The position numbers and the translations under genes were made by a program. Of a stretch of 64,000 nt of DNA, positions 32,470 to 45,365 are shown piece by piece; positions within the stretch are counted from its first letter, which is position 1; every line of letters starts with the position of its first letter. The notes under the pieces were generated by a model, which searched no databases, was not told the origin of the DNA, and worked only from the letters and a program-made list of their open reading frames with translations. This DNA is from Iris pallida (lineage: Eukaryota; Streptophyta; Magnoliopsida; Asparagales; Iridaceae): contig JANAVB010015600.1 of assembly GCA_029216955.1 (NCBI GenBank), positions 33,801,832 through 33,865,831 of the forward strand. Reading direction: 5' to 3'.

Positions 32470-35400
32470 TGTCACGACCCGCACCCGGATATACGGGTAC
32501 GAATACGTGGGCTACGCCCAGCCTACGCCGCAGTATCGGCGGTAGAGCGTTGTCAAGAATCAGATACTAACTACAACATCTAAAGATCCATAACTAGAAA
32601 TATACTCATGTCACATCACGAAAACTAAGGAAGATAAGACAAAAAATAATAGCAATATCACTAGAACAACTAGAATCTACAAGGATCATATGAGACAAGA
32701 ATAAAGCAGAGGGAAACAATAACAAAACTAAATAACTACCAGATCTAGAACTCCTGAGAGACAACTCACGGTGAAGAATACCGAGAACTACCCCAGCTAG
32801 CAACATCCTGTAGTCCAATACTGAGGGCACAACTACTCCTAAAATATTGTCAACATATCCAGTCAGGATGGAACGAGCACAAATCTCAAATAACAGTTCT
32901 AGTTAGACGATATTAAAAATGTAGCAGTAAATAGAAAGAATATACAAGAAATCATTAAATGTACATGTGAGTATCATGGTAAGAAAAGCTGTAAATCTAG
33001 AGCTAGAACAAGGCAAGTAAAACTGAGCATGGCATGTACAAGAATCAAGAATCATCTATCTAGGTGTGTGAGCACTAGCTACAATATGTGGCCGGCTTGT
33101 GACATTGCACAATAGTAACAGGCCTGGCTAACCATACGTGGGGTGTATGATCAACACTCACAATCAATAGGTGCACAATGGATGCACAATAGGCTTTGAC
33201 CACATATCTACACTAATACTCCCCGTCCCCCAACTAGTATAGTGGATCCAACCATGACACATCATGACGTGCGATTCTCTGAGAGGGTAGCTAGCCATCG
33301 CAGGAATCGTGTCTATACAATGGACAAGGAACAAGAAAGACTTGCACAATATATACCAAAGAATACCAGGAATAACATCTCATGACGGGATCCAGTCAAA
33401 TACCAATCCGTTGTGAACTATGTGTCAAGAGAACAAGGATATCTGCACTAAATAGAAGAAACATAGACGATATCATAAAACAGAAATATTTTCAGAGAAT
33501 GTACTCGCCTGTGTTGTGATGGATAAGTCGACTGAGTCCAAGAACAGTGCCTCGAGGACCTATAGATGGAATATTGTATCAATATAAGAGTTTGGAAGTA
33601 AAATCAAGTCATACTAAGTCAAACTAGGTCAAAGCAAGTCAAACTAGGTCAATCTAAGTCAAGGGTTGACTTACAGTTGACTTTTGGTCAACTGGTCAAC
33701 TCTGGTCAACCCTAGGTCAACTCTAGGTCAAACTTGACTAACAGTTGACTTTGGGTCAACTGGTCAACTTCGGTCCATTTCTAATCAATTTTAGGCTACG
33801 GTTGACTTTCGGTTGACTTTTGGTCAAAATAATCAACTATGGTCAACCAAGATCAAAACTAGTCTAACCTAGGTCAAATGTTGACTCTACTTCGACGTTC
33901 AGTCAAAGTAGTCAACCAAGGTCAACAGGGTCAAAGCTAGTCTCTATAAACATCTACAGAGTCAACACATTCAATTTCAGTGGTTGTGAAATCACTGAAA
34001 TCGATGGATCTCAAAATACCACAAAAGGAGAAAGATTACAATAATAGGATAAAAACCTACAGATGTTGTCGGATGGTGAAACAACCATTATCAACGTGTC
34101 AAGAATGGTCGAAATAGCTAGAATAGCATGCCCATAAGTCAAATTTGGACACAGGAGCAAAAAGGTCATTTCGAGTCAAAACAGTGTCTGTGTCGGACCC
34201 GCTTTGCACCGAAAAATGTGCCAAAATAAAAGTACACTAAACCTAACAAATTATATGTCCACGAATCCAGAATGACGATACGAACCCAACGGTATATCCA
34301 GAATTGGATTCCGTTGACCCGATCTCAAATTGGTCCGTTGACCAGGACATTGAAACTCAAATTTGCACAGAAAAGCGTGTCGGAGCCAATGTCCTTAAAA
34401 CTCAGCAAATTCTATGTCAGCGAGTCCAGAATGACGATACGAACTCAACCGTATGTCCAGAATTGGATTCCGATGAGCCGATCTCAAAATGACCCGTTGA
34501 TCCGGATATTGGTATCCGACTTGCACCGAAATGCGTGCCGTAACCAATGTCCACTAAAACGTAGCAAATTATATGTTAACGAGTCCAGAATGATGATAAA
34601 ATCTCGACGGTATGTCCAGAATTGGATTTCGATGAGCCGGCGTCAAAAAGTCCAATTGACCCAAAATGTGGGACTCACTTTGTACCGAAATACGTGTCCG
34701 GGCTCACGTCCTCCAAATCTAACAAACTTTATATGAAAATGTGTCAGAACGACGCCACGAGTCTACTGGTGGTGTCAGAAATTGAATTCGGAGTCCCGGG
34801 TTCAAAAATAGAAATTAACAACTTGGAAATTACGAATTTGGACGGCCAATTTTGGCGTCGAATTCAACCAATCAAACGTGCTCACAATAAAACAAAACTG
34901 GAGGGGTAGGAAGAGGGTTATTCCAGCTGCGTATTAAACTAGTGGCACGCCAGACGGAGCTGCGATGGAGAAGATACAAACCGACGAAGTTGGCTCCGCA
35001 AAACTGTCCAAAAATAACACAATTTAAACGATCAACTTGGTGGCCGGTTTTGATGTATCAAACGATAAAATTAATGGAAGAAAATTGCGGAGAGTAAAGA
35101 TGGATATACCGAGTTTGAGACGGAGCAAAGAAACGCCAATCCAACGGTCGAATTTTCCAAAAAAATGTGTGCGAAGTCGCTGCGATGGAATGCCATTCTG
35201 AAATCCATTCCGAGCGCGTCACGACGGAATTTCGTGCGAAATGCATGAATAGCCTACGTGGCTCGCTTCGGGGACGAATGGGACATACCGGGGGGGCTCG
35301 CCTGAGGTCGCCGCCGCCGGGGGGTCGTGGTGGTCTCCATGTGCTATGGTGGCGCGGCGGGCCGCGCTGTCGCGCACGCGTACTACTGGCCTCACGTATT

Positions 35401-35888
35401 GCTGCGCTTGCAGCTGCTGGCTACACGCATATGGCCGCACGGTGATGCTATGCAGTGGTGCGCTGGAGTCTTGGCAGCCAGGCTGGGGTGGTACGCGGCT
35501 GAGGCGTGGGTGGTGCTCGTCGCTGCCTCGCGATCGTCGTCGGCCGGCTAGGACGGCACGGGCTGCTGCTCACGCGCTGTCGCAGCGGCTGCTTGTGTGC
35601 GGCCATGGCTGCTACAAGCACTCGGAGGAGGAGGAGGAGGTGAAGAGGGAGGCGGCTGTGGTGGTGGTGGTGGTGAAGAAGAAGAAGAAGAAGAAGAAGA
35701 AGAAGAAGAAGAAGAAGAAGAAGAATAAGAAGAAGAAGAAGGAGGAGGAGGTGGAGAATGAGAAGTGTGAAGAGGAAGGAGGAAGTGAAGAATAAGAAAG
35801 AATGGGGGCATGGGCTGCTGGTTTACAGCAAGGGGGGTTGTGTAATAATCGAAGAGAGAGAGGGAGACAGTGATGGGAGAGGAAAGAG

Positions 35889-35934
<46 letters not shown>

Positions 35935-36035
35935 GAGAGAGAGATATTTAGAGAGAGAAATAGAGGTCGGCCACATGGGGGGATTGAGTTAGGAGAGAGT
36001 GTGAGGTGAGGATTTAAATGTAGAGAGAGAGAGAG

Positions 36036-36118
<83 letters not shown>

Positions 36119-36740
36119 ATAGAGAGAGAAATAAGATATTTGTATAAGAGGAGGATATTTTGAGTGGACAAACAAGGAAAAATATCAGTGGGTTGTATTG
36201 GTAGACATGGTAGGGTCACACCAATTTGGGTTGGGTGTTGGGTCAAGTTGGACAAGCTTGGGGTCAAGATTTAATTAAAATAAAATTTTCAAACCAATTA
36301 AATCATAGATCAAATATGAGCGCAATGGCGATAAATCGGTGGCACGCAAGTGGCACATGCATAGTAGACTCAAATAGGCCAGGGCCATATATTGGGTCGA
36401 CTGGATTGTACCGATGTCGGGTCCCGAAATTAAGTTGGAAATTAAGTCACGAATTACGGTAGACGATAAATTGGTCTAAATTGACCCAAAAGTTGCGTGA
36501 AGCAAATGGAGCACAAGTAAACAAGTTCGAGTGGGAAACGATATATCAACATGAAGATAATCTCGTCTACTATAAACTTCAACAAGAAAGTTTCCAGAGA
36601 CTGGCATCCCTGATGCTCTAGAAATCCAAGTCACGGTAAAGAGCATTTAATGATCAAAATTAATTAAATAAAAATGAATTATCGATAATAATTCATTTAG
36701 AAAATTCAAAAAATAATTCCAAAAATTCAGGGGGCTTACA
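32470..36740 (-). repeat. LTR 3 of the three-LTR element (4271 bp)
   Basis: Same layout as LTR 1. It carries an AAG-rich tract at 35680-35745, which yields a poly-Lys ORF artefact, and TA runs at 35890-35930 and 36041-36118. It ends CTTACA at 36740, followed by GCCAC. Confidence 0.88.
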
Positions 36741-37653
36741 GCCACGTCATGTGTTCTGCTGTATTCAGAGACATATACATCCTCTGCAACCACTTCGTGA
36801 TTGACAAGTAATGCATATACTTGTAAGGACGTCATTTTCTAGTTGACTTTTCTTTTCCCTGCACTGGCTTGTAACGATCCGCATTACAAAAGCTACAACT
36901 TTCTATGTCCTCGTTCTTCTTGTAGTACAACATGCATCCATTGCGACAACAATCTATCTTTTCGTACCCCAGTTCCAGTTGTCAGACCATCATCTTTGAC
37001 TTATAGAAGTTTTTTCGGAGCTCTTTGGATTCCTTCGGTAACTCCTCCTAGATTAGTTGTGTCATCCGATCATAGCAAGCTTGTGACAAGTTAAAATCAG
37101 ACTTTATGTTCAACAACTGCATCGTCTTTGACAGTACGGAATGAGTCTCACAACCAGAATATAGAGGACTATTTGTATCCTGAAACATATGATAGAACTC
37201 CTTCGTCTCGGGATTAGGATCCTCCGGATCAAAATTAGGCCCTGCCGCATCATACACCATATCTCGTGCAAGGTTCTGCAGGTCTCTATAATCAACAGAG
37301 CATCCGCCGTGTTCGATGACAAAATTCGTTGCAGCATTATCATCAAAAGCATAAGTAGCAGCTTCCGCAGCCTGTCTTTCCGCATATAGTTCAACTTGCG
37401 ATGATCACAGGCCGTAACCACGTACGAAATCCTTACGGATCAAATGATCTCTCACAGTCACCTCTTCTTCGTAACGTCTATTACGACAATTACCACATGG
37501 ACACTTAATTTTGTTACCGTCCATGTACCGAGCTTTGCTCATGGCATACTTAAGAAACACTTACACGCCTGCCTGAAAATCATCACTGACACCTATTCTG
37601 CTTTCGTGTTGTCGTTTGTACATCCATGTACGATCAACGAAGTAACGATCCAT
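36741..37653 (-). pseudogene. CACTA 2 TNP2 transposase, N-terminal part
   Basis: Start codon ATG at 37653-37651 on the minus strand, giving MDRYFVDRTWMYKR, then IKCPCGNC, the transposase-associated domain typical of TNP2. Further down are MVYDAAGPNFDPED, FYHMFQDTNSPLY, LLNIKSDFNLSQACYDRM, GYEKIDCCRNGCMLYY, CSFCNADRYKPV and MHYLSITKWLQRMYMS. The last leads directly into the fragment at 15870 across the insertion. Several stops, for example in KSTRK*, show it is dead. It is the same gene as 15321-15870. Confidence 0.88.
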
Positions 37654-37714
37654 CGCAGATTGGATGTGAAAATCTGTATCGTAAGACAAAGTAAACAGAA
37701 TTGCAATTAAAAAT

Positions 37715-38010
37715 ATATAGTCCGATACCGATCCCCCTCTACTTCGTCGCTCTACTTCCCCTGCTTCTCAAGAAGGCCCCCTCTCTGACCGATACTCATA
37801 GAAATAGTCCGATACCGATACTCATATAAATAGTCCGATACCGATACTCATATAAATAGGGTTTAGATACCGATACTCATAGGGTTAGGGTTTAGATACC
37901 GATACTCATATAAATAGTCCGATACCGATACTCATATAAATAGTCCGATACCGATCCGACATCGATACTCATAGAAATAGTCCGATACCGATATTGATAC
38001 AGTGAACTAG
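37715..38010. repeat. Minisatellite of about 26 bp with telomere-like blocks, upstream of TNP2
   Basis: Copies of agtccgataccgatactcat(ataaat) repeat about eight times with one unrelated insert (37735-37785). Between units lie tagggtttag and, at 37880-37894, tagggttagggttta, similar to plant teloboxes. It is 60-360 bp upstream of the TNP2 start, so it may be part of the CACTA promoter region. Confidence 0.65.
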
Positions 38011-38151
38011 TTCGATACTGATGTTAGGATTAAAATTGTCCAATGTTAGGATTAAAATTTTGATCCAAAATTACTGTTTGACTAATTAAATTATATATAT
38101 CGATGTTCTTTCTACATGTATTGGATCTATCAAATCGAGTTCATTGTGAGC

Positions 38152-38565
38152 ACTGTAAGCATAAGCCCACATGCCACAAGGATCAGACTCATAATAAGAT
38201 GCCCAAACATGCATTGACAATTTCTAGTTTACACAATCGATGTCTATTAAACATGACAAACAAATGACTTCAAGCATGACTCTCATGATTGCAGCCTAAG
38301 AACTCCCAACATTTTTATACATACATTACAGAAAAATATGAAAAAAATCAATCTTGACTGTAAGCATAAGCCCACATGCCACAAGGATCAGACTCATAAT
38401 AAGATGCCCAAACATGCATTAACAATTTCTAGTTTACACAATCGATGTCTATTAAACATGACAAACAAATGACTTCAAGCATGACTCTCATGATTGCAGC
38501 CAAAGAACTCCCAACATTTTTATACATACATTACAAAAAAATAAGAAAAAAATCAATCTTGACCG
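38152..38565. repeat. Tandem duplication of about 205 bp
   Basis: The stretch beginning actgtaagcataagcccac at about 38152 repeats almost exactly from about 38359, differing by a few bases. The tail ends in shorter repeats of accgtgccataaaaa. No gene is seen. Confidence 0.85.
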
Positions 38566-38659
38566 TGCCATAAAAAAATTAATCTCAACCGTCCCATAAA
38601 AATCAATCTTGACCGTGCCATTACATTTTTATACATGCATTACAGAAAAATATAAAAAA

Positions 38660-39002
38660 TATTAAACCCCGGCCCACCTCCGCTCGCCTACCCCCCCTCC
38701 CCCCCCCCCCCCCCGCGACCTCCCCACCCGTCGACCCCCACCCTAAACCCCCCGCCCTGGCCGGGCCCCCACCCCGCCTCTCCTCTCCCCCCCCCGACCG
38801 CGAAGACCCCCCGGGCCGACCTCCCCACCTGCCGCCCCACCCTAAACCCCCCTTCTCCCCCGCCCCGACCACCAACACCCCCCGGACCCCATCCCTCCGC
38901 TCCCTTACCCCCCCCCCCCCCCCCGCGACCTCCATACCCACCGACCCCCCTCCCTCCGGCCCCCCTCCCTCCGCTCCCCTAACCTCCCGCGGCCACGATT
39001 CC
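38660..39002. repeat. C-rich low-complexity tract
   Basis: About 340 bp of mostly C with ccctccctccg and cgacctcccca motifs and homopolymer runs of 14 C or more. The minus strand is G-run rich and could form quadruplexes. The Gly/Arg ORF on the minus strand is an artefact. The insertion of element C begins at its right edge. Confidence 0.85.
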
Positions 39003-39666
39003 TATAACGCCCCAGAACCAGAATACTGGAGAGCGGAGGCGTACATAGCCAGCTACGTATATTGAAGTGCAACCCACCTCACTACATGGTGACGGATGTC
39101 TAGATACATGAGGGTTTAACGACAATCCCTCAGTCACCTATGGTCATGAACAAGCCTATTGTCTCAATCTTAAGCAAGCAATAATAGTCACAAGATGTTA
39201 GAGTACCAAATATACAATAGTAAGGCATCTCATACATTACATATTCGGATGATCATAAAGCTAGTCGTACAAAATGTCAAGACTAGCAAGAGTTTTAGTC
39301 ATACATGATCAACCCTAGGATTTATCAATCATGTTACAGCCCGTAGGCAGACAATAAATAAAGGTGCAATACGAGCTAACACGTGCTCGCCGGCTAAACG
39401 CCTCAAAAGAATAATTTTACAATAAAGTGGAAGGACAAGAAGAAATCCACTCGTTGCCAGGGTCACGCCTGGTGGTCACCATCTGGCTGGAAGGTAGGTA
39501 GATCCTCTGGTGCTGCTCCGATATCTGGCCATACAAAACCAGCTGGGTCAGACTCCAGAAAGAGTAAGTACCACAAAGGAGGCTTCACTTATGAAGTAAA
39601 ACCAGCATATCACAATGAATATTAAAGATAATAAATAAAGAACTGATAATAATAGTGATAACAACA

Positions 39667-40145
39667 GTAAACTGAGTACGAGGAAACCATTCAAGTAGCC
39701 AGGTCACAACCCTTAAACCAAACAAGGACCGAGGTTGGAACCCTTCACCTGAATAGAAACCCGTCTCAACTACTTGTTGGTAAGTAAAACATGATGAGCT
39801 CGACATAAAGTGAAATAAGACAATAAACGAAGAGAGGACACAGAACTGCTCCGGGAGCCAGGTTACAACCCTTAAACCAAACAAGGACCGGGGTTCTAAC
39901 CCTTCGCCTGAACAGAACTGGACCCCTGATCTTTATTGTTAAGGCCAGTATAAATAATCATGCTATTGAAGTAAGGTAAAACATGACAAGCATGACATGA
40001 GGAGCAAAAGACAATAATCGAAAAGAGGACACCGAACTGCTCCGGGAGCCAGGTTACAACCCTTAAACCAAATAAGGACCGGGGTTGTAACCCTTCGCCT
40101 GAACAGAACTGGTTCCCTGATCGTTATTGTTAAGGCAAGCATAAG
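39667..40145. repeat. Triplicated block of about 165-190 bp in the gypsy C LTR
   Basis: Three copies of the block with acaacccttaaaccaaa and aaggaccg near 39705, 39866 and 40055. Element B has a single copy (about 52810-52860). Confidence 0.75.
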
Positions 40146-40829
40146 TAACCATGTCATGTCGCAATCTTGTGCAGGGTCAGGATAAGACTAAGCTGGACTA
40201 GATTCCATCCAATCAATCACAGCCAATCAGTGAGTACGGCTTGATACTTTAACTAACTAGGATTATCACAGGCCTAGTTACTAGCAAGATGCAATGAGAT
40301 TATCCCAACAGCCACAAGCCCTGCAGACCATCCAGGTTATCCAGGTCGAATGTCCGTTTATGAAGGATGCAACACGTGACTGTGTGCTGGAAATGTGCCA
40401 TACTAGTCGGTAGGCTACAAGTCCACTTAGTGCGCCCAGATAACGGAACTGCCTATAGCTGAGAAATCTCTTCATGACTACTGAATTATTCTAGTTTATT
40501 AGCCTTAGTCAATTGCAGTAGGTATCCCTGACCATGGCACTCAGGGATTCCATCCTAGACATGATGCAAGACAATACTGATTTATTTGTACAAACATAAT
40601 CGTCTACGGTGTCCAGGTCACTCATACTTGTCATGTCAGGCTAGCTGTCGTAACAGCATGTCGTGATATAACATGTCAGTTTACTTATTAAGAGTGCGTC
40701 ACGGCGGGCCACTATCGTATTTATGGAACATATCAGATCTTACATGGCATAAGCAAAATATGACAATTCAATTTAATAATAATAATAATAATAATAGTAA
40801 TAAAAGAGAATCAGATTGTGAAAAGAACC

Positions 40830-41470
40830 ATGCGGCTAAGAGATATATGCTCATACGGCTGAGAAAGAACGTCACATGCGGCTCGGGAGAGCACAAGGGT
40901 CTTATGTGGCTCAGGAGAATCGGGCTTATGCGGCAGCGGGAGGGAAGGGCTTATGCAGCTCAGGAATGAAGGGGACACATGCAGCTGGAAAGTAGTGGCG
41001 GCTCATGCGGCTGGGAACACAGGGTATTATGCGGCTAAGAATTAAGAGTTCATGCGGCTCAGGGTAAAGTTGGACTTATGCGGCTGCGGTTCAATAAGTA
41101 CATGCGGCTAGGTCATGGCAAGGCCTATGCGGCAGAGGATGTTAGTGTTCATGCGGCTCGAAGTCAAGGGCAGCCTATGCGGTTGAGGAATCCGTCGAGC
41201 ATATGCGGCTGTGGTTATTGGAGTTCATGCGGCTCGATGAAATCAGGGCTCATGCGGCTTGGGATGAATCAAGCATATACGGCTATACTCAAGTGAGGTC
41301 TTATGCGGCTGGGCCAGGGGCGGGTCTTATGCGGCTCAGGGAATTGTTTTCATGCGGCTCGGGAAAGTAATGCGCCATACGGCTAAGAAAGACTTGCCGC
41401 ATGAATGTTCATGCGGTCAAGTGCTGCTATTCGGCTCAAGACTGTCATGCGGCACAGAAGCTGTTCTTCT
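40830..41470. repeat. Minisatellite with catgcggctc core in the gypsy C LTR
   Basis: About twenty copies of (c/t)atgcggctc(a/g)gg separated by 20-35 bp of variable sequence. It occupies the LTR position where B has the tgagcgtatgctgac array. Confidence 0.8.
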
Positions 41471-42216
41471 TCTCTGCTTGTCCGAGAAGAAGAGCCATGA
41501 AATCCATGGCTTCCAAGCTCCAGAAATCCTTCATCCAAGGTCGGAATCCAGACTTCCATAGGTCAAAATGGGGCAGAATGTAAATTTTCTACAACATAGA
41601 ACCATCAAAACTTAGAAATAACAATGTTAAGTAGATCAAAACCCAAGAAATTCGAAAATACAATAAACTTAGATCTACACAAATTGAACCATAGAAATTA
41701 GAAATGCTAAGTACTAAAGTGTGTTAGAATCTCGTGAGGAAGAGAATGGAACAATAAAAACGGAGTTCCTCCATGAAGCAAGCTGCACTTGCCTAAGAGC
41801 TCTCTCCCTGGTAGGTGAAGAAGTAATGGTAGAGAAGAAGAAGAGTAATGAAGAGAGAGAGTGAGGGAATGGGTTAATAAATGAAGATGGTGGTGGTAGA
41901 TAAGGGTTCTCCCCTTGGTTCATAATGAACCAATAAACAACCCAAGCCGAACCAAACCAACCCAAACAAGCCGAACCAAGCCAGGAGACATGCAATACGA
42001 GTCAAGATACGTATACATATTCTAAAATACGTAATACGAACTACATGCATTACAACTCTATCCACCTTAAAAGAATTCTGTCCTCAGAATTTAATTAAGA
42101 GGCTAGGGCGGCAAGGACTAGCTATACTAATTGCAAGCTATAACAAGCAGTCTATCATGCAGTCATTTATTCAAGCAAGGAATTGAAAGCATAAGGCATA
42201 AGAAAGACATTATACC

Positions 42217-43272
42217 TTACGAGTCAAACAGGTTGGGATATCGCGATAGGATATCATCCTCACGCTCCTACGTCGACTCACCCAAAGAGTGATGACCCCA
42301 AGCAGCACGGACTAAACTAATAGTCTTGTTCTTGAGTATCTTCTCTCTCCGGTCCAATATAGACACGGGCCTCTCCTCATACGAAAGGTTGGTACCAACA
42401 ACCAATTCCGAATGATCCAGGATGTGGCTCGGGTCTGGAATATACCGTCGTAGTTGGGATACATGGAATACGTTATGTACCTCACGTAGTGACGGCGGAG
42501 GAGCGAGACGATAGGATATATCTCCTACTCGCTCCAGAATGTCGAACGGTCCTATATACCTAGGACTAAGCTTTTTCCCTACACCAAAATGAATGACGCC
42601 ACGGTTAGGCGAAATCCTCAGGAATACATGGTCGTCGACAGAAAACTCAAGAGGGCACCGATGAGAATCGGCCCAATGGCGCTGGCGATTTTGGGCAACT
42701 CGAAGATGATCTTTGACTCTCCTGATCACTTCAACTGTCTGAGCAATCATTTTTGGACCGAGCATCTGCCTCTCTTCAACATCGCCTCATGCTAGCGGGG
42801 ATCGACACTTCCTACCATACAGTGCCTCGAATGGTGCCATCTGAATGCTGGCCTGGAAACCGTTATTGTACGAAAACTCTACCAGGAGCAGGTGATCTTC
42901 TCACAAACCACCGAAGTCGAGCGTACAAGATCTCAACATATCCTCAAGAGTCTGGATCGTGCATTCCGACTGGCCATCTGTCTGCGGGTGATAGGCTGAG
43001 CTGAACTGGAGGCGAGTCCCTAAACTCTTTTACAGGCTACGCCAAAAGTGCGACATAAATCTTGAATCTCTGTCCGAGGTGATACTGACGGGCATACCAT
43101 GAAGTCTGACGATCTATCTGAGGTACATTTCTGCTAGCTGAGCCGTCGACTGACCAACTCTGAATGGAAGAAAGTGAGCCACTTTCGTGAGCCTGTCTAT
43201 AATAACCCAAATAGCATCTCTTCCAGCCGGGGATCTAGGTAAGCCAGTCAAGAAATCCATGGTTATATGCTC
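42217..43272 (-). pseudogene. pol: Integrase core, C-terminus and chromodomain of gypsy C
   Basis: The stop TAA is at 42217-42219. The chromodomain part ([30 protein letters not shown]) is cut by TAG where B has TGG. Upstream are [18 protein letters not shown] and [17 protein letters not shown]. The catalytic core between about 42770 and 43270 is recognisable only in scattered frames, with frameshifts and stops. No intron-like insert is present at the position found in A. Confidence 0.85.
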
Positions 43273-45365
43273 TCACTTCCATTCTGGAATTGGCAAGGGC
43301 TGAAGTAGTCCAGCTGGCCTCTGATGTTCAGCTTTAACTTGTTGGCAAACTAAACACCGAGAGACAAACCGGGCTATCTCCCTCTTCATGCCATTCCACC
43401 AAAAGTGCTGACGAATATCTCGGTATATCTTCGTGCCACCGAGATAAATGGAATACTGAGAACTGTGAGCTTCTACCATAATCTCTTGTCTGATATCTCC
43501 ACCGGGTACACAAAGATGCCTTCTATGCCTAAGTGTACCGTCTTCATGAATGCACAACTCTGGTCTTCGTCCTGCCTCACACTCTGCTCTGAGCCGCTGG
43601 AGCTTGGAATCTGTTGACTGTGCCATCCGGATCCTTTCGACTATAGTGGACTGAACTTGCATACTGGACATCAATGCCACACTGGAAGGGAGAACAACTT
43701 CTATACCCATCTTCTGAAGATCTGCTAACAGCTCTGGCTACGCTATTAGGAAATAAACTTTGTCTCTCCTGCTCAATGCATCTACAACGACGTTGGCCTT
43801 CCCTGGGTGATACTGCAGGTTGACATCATAATCCACGAGAAGCTCCAGCCATCTCCTCTGACACATGTTGAGATCCTTCTGAGTGAACACATACTTTAGG
43901 CTCTTGTGGTCGGTGAAAATCTCCACCTTATCTCCATACAAATAGTACCTCTACAACTTAAGTACAAATACTACTGCTGCCAGCTCCAAGTCATGGGTTG
44001 GGTAATTCCTCTCATGATTACGAAGTTGACGTGACGCATAAGCTATTACCTTCCCATGCTGCATCAGAATACATCCTAAGCGTCTGTCTGAAGCATCACA
44101 ATATACTGAGAATCCCCCGGTTCCATCTGGAAGTGTGAGAATGGGAGCCGTCATCAAGCCTCACTTCAGCTTCTCAAAAGAATCCTGGCACTCTGCTATC
44201 CAAGTAAACTGCACATCCTTGCGGGTCAACTGGGTCAAGGGTGCTGAAATCTGAGCAAAGTCTGAAATAAATTGCCGGTAGTAGCTGGCTAAGCCAAGAA
44301 AACTGCAAACTTCTGCAACTGTGCTGGGTACTGGCCACGACTCAATGGCCACGATCTTCTGGGGATCCACTTCTATTCCTCCTCTGACGATGATATGACG
44401 CAAGTACGAAATGCGATCGAGCCAAAACTCGCATTTACTGAACTTGGCATACAACTGGTGCTCTCTGAGAATCTGAAGAACAACTCCGAGATGTTGCTCA
44501 TGCTCCGCCTCACTCTTACTGTAGACCAGGATGTCGTCTAGAAACACAATCACGAACTGATCCAAATAAGGCATGAAGATGCGATTCATGAGGTCCATGA
44601 ATACCGTCGGCACATTGGTTGCTCCAAATGGCATCACAAGGAACTCCCAGTGCCCATACCGGGATCTGAAGGCTGTCTTCGGGATGTCCTGCTCTCTGAA
44701 TCCGATCTGATGGTATCCTGACCGTAAGTCAACCTTCGAGAATATCGCTACCCCCTTGAGTTGATCAAACAAGTCATCTATCCTTGGAAGAGTATATCTG
44801 TTCTTGATTGTCACTGAGTTCAAGGTACGATAATCTACACATAATCTGGACGTACCATCCTTTTTTTTCACAAGAAGCATCAGGGCTCTCCAAGGTGATC
44901 CACTAGCACGAATGAATCCCTTGGTCCTGAGTTCTTCAATCATCTTGTATAATATCTCTAGTTCTGACGGTGCCATTCTGTAGACTCTCTCTGACACTGG
45001 GGCTGTCTTGGGAATCAAGTCAATAGTGAACTCGATCTCTCGCTCTAGCGACATCCTGGAAGCTCTTCTGGGAAAACATCTAGAAATTCTTCAACTATCC
45101 GGGGTAACTGTATTGCTGCTACTGCCATCCGCAATACTGGAGGAGAAGCTTCAACTTTGCCTCGGGAGAAGGAGAACGCCGGCTCGCCTGGAATGCTAAA
45201 AACAACCCTACCAATATGGCAGTCTATCCTAGCATACTGGTCCCTCAACCAATCCATCCCTAAGACCACATCATAATCGGCCATCGGGAACTCTATCAAT
45301 CTAGCGGGGAATTCTCTACCGCTAACTACGATCCGACACGAGGAAAACACTCTATCTACTCCCAC
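43273..45365 (-). pseudogene. pol: Protease end, reverse transcriptase, RNase H and integrase zinc domain of gypsy C
   Basis: Reading down from 45365: [11 protein letters not shown] and DVVLGMDWL (protease end); then a frameshift near 45050; then RT with [18 protein letters not shown] and the active site FLDDILVYS near 44535. RNase H follows with [10 protein letters not shown] and [14 protein letters not shown]. The integrase zinc part has [12 protein letters not shown] and CLVCQQVKAEHQRP, ending at TGA 43273-43275 where PEWKWEH is expected. Other stops: TGA at 44161-44163 (CGA to TGA), TAG at 43951-43953, TAG at 43738-43740. The same TGA as at 43273 is found in element B. Confidence 0.9.

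Larger units (their letters stand above)
15871..36740 (-). mobile_element. Non-autonomous LTR element with three LTRs and two internal regions (LARD-like)
   Basis: Order along the plus strand: LTR 15871-20122, internal 20123-22648, LTR 22649-29906 (holding a 3.0-kb insertion), internal 29907-32469, LTR 32470-36740. Each LTR starts TGTCACGACCC and ends CTTACA as written, so the element is on the minus strand (TGTAAG..GGGTCGTGACA). One 5-bp duplication, GCCAC, flanks the whole. LTRs are about 4.24-4.27 kb and internal regions about 2.5 kb. No gag or pol can be read, so it fits the large retrotransposon derivative (LARD) class. The shared LTR end, TTGAC cluster and primer-site block link it to element A. 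Confidence 0.88.
39003..42054 (-). repeat. 3' LTR of gypsy C (3052 bp)
   Basis: Bounded by TATAACGCC at 39003 and GCATTACA ending at 42054 as written. It is longer than the LTRs of B because of a triplicated block (39667-40140) and a large minisatellite (40830-41470). Near its 3' end (minus strand, about 39470-39555) a frame ESDPAGFVWPDIGAAPED parallels the short frame in the LTR of B. Confidence 0.82.

Noticed and set aside
34272..34736. 154-codon ORF in LTR 3
   Set aside because: It runs through the 150-bp tandem repeats and is broken in LTR 1 and LTR 2, with no motif.
35346..35811. ORFs with poly-Lys or poly-Ser tracts
   Set aside because: They cross an AAG/CTT-rich tract in LTR 3; the equivalent frames in LTR 1 and LTR 2 are broken.
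37880..37894. Possible interstitial telomere
   Set aside because: Only two adjoining TTTAGGG-like units within a 26-bp minisatellite; too short for a telomeric array.
38621..38941. Gly/Arg-rich minus-strand ORF
   Set aside because: Pure product of the C-rich low-complexity tract.
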